Source: Candidatus Aveggerthella stercoripullorum (lineage in GTDB: Bacteria > Actinomycetota > Coriobacteriia > Coriobacteriales > Eggerthellaceae). From it: a stretch of 62,131 bases of DNA. The notes beneath the pieces are model-generated. The model worked only from the letters and a program-made list of their open reading frames with translations, did not search any database and was not told the origin of the DNA. Positions within the stretch are counted from its first letter, which is position 1, and every line of letters starts with the position of its first letter. Location: NCBI GenBank assembly GCA_018712955.1, contig DVGB01000059.1, forward strand, positions 1-62,131, in the 5' to 3' direction. A program made the position numbers and the translations under genes. This document shows, one piece after another, positions 61,940-62,131 of the stretch.

Positions 61940-62131
61940 TTACGCGCGGCGGCTGCCACCGTAGGCGGAATGCTTGCGGTTGCCGAACGCGCTGCCACGG
62001 CGTGCGCTCTTCTTGAGGTCTTTCAGCACGTCCGATTCGCTCGATCCTTCCACCTGGCTGCGCAGTCTCACGACCTCGTCGCGCAGCGTTGCCGCACGCT
62101 CGAAGTCCATGTTGCGCGAAGCTTCCGCCAT
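61940..62131 (-). CDS. uvrB: UvrB 3' end (partial, runs off the window)
   Basis: 63 codons visible. EASRNMDFERAATLRDEVVRL is the C-terminal UVR domain of excinuclease UvrB, which binds UvrC. The gene continues beyond the right edge. After it is a Ser/Gly/Arg-rich tail. Assignment to UvrB rather than UvrC rests on position at the very C-terminus. Confidence 0.85.
   Translation of the reverse strand: MAEASRNMDFERAATLRDEVVRLRSQVEGSSESDVLKDLKKSARRGSAFGNRKHSAYGGSRRA

Overview
The window is high-GC, densely coded bacterial chromosome. The gene set suggests an anaerobic actinobacterium, most likely of the class Coriobacteriia (Eggerthella/Slackia-like): ferredoxin-linked 2-oxoacid oxidoreductase, A-type flavodiiron protein, rubredoxin-fused flavin reductase, ThyX, a topoisomerase I with a Lys-rich tail, a LuxR-type membrane regulator remnant and an actinobacterial-type I-E CRISPR. 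This placement is an inference from gene content; no rRNA gene is present.

Layout. 0-12 kb: metabolic and housekeeping genes (Fe-S aldo/keto reductase, GT-C-like membrane protein, flavodiiron protein, orphan fumarase alpha subunit, malic enzyme, TM2 protein, SRAP protein, SF2 helicase). 12.5-26.6 kb: a complete type I-E CRISPR-Cas locus transcribed leftward. Its order is DEDDh exonuclease - cas3 - [CreR-like element] - cas8e - cse2 - cas7 - cas5 - cas6e - cas1 - cas2 - leader - array of 54 repeats. 26.6-32 kb: an accessory zone with decayed I-C-like repeats, a TM2 gene remnant, a MazG-like/GIY-YIG-DUF2075 gene pair that looks like a second defence module, and a LuxR-type regulator without its HTH. 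32-45 kb: Sir2 protein, HxlR regulator with a divergent target, nitroreductase, topA, DUF1385, thyX, CapA, STAS. A deletion scar then joins a broken GH3-family gene to a headless ABC exporter. 45.6-54.9 kb: a mirror-symmetric catabolic block in which a ferredoxin-dependent 2-oxoacid oxidoreductase operon is flanked on both sides by a cupin-XRE regulator plus acyl-CoA synthetase pair. 55-62 kb: flavin reductase-rubredoxin, DUF364, dtd, ArsC-like, a YtrA-type regulator with an ABC transporter, Rrf2, HAD phosphatase and the 3' end of uvrB.

Most notable. (1) Between cas3 and cas8e lie two degenerate CRISPR-repeat-like hairpins flanking a 22-nt spacer-like sequence. That sequence matches 15 of 17 bases, with a perfect 8-nt seed and a PAM-compatible AAC, of a site touching the -35 of the predicted cas8e promoter. 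This fits an autorepressive Cas-regulating RNA. (2) Upstream of the oxidoreductase gamma-subunit terminator are two inverted 122-bp elements with identical conserved blocks but different, compensating stems, which behaves like a structured RNA or palindromic element family. (3) A DnaQ-like exonuclease is the first gene of the cas operon. (4) A MazG-GIY-YIG/DUF2075 pair sits beside the CRISPR locus.
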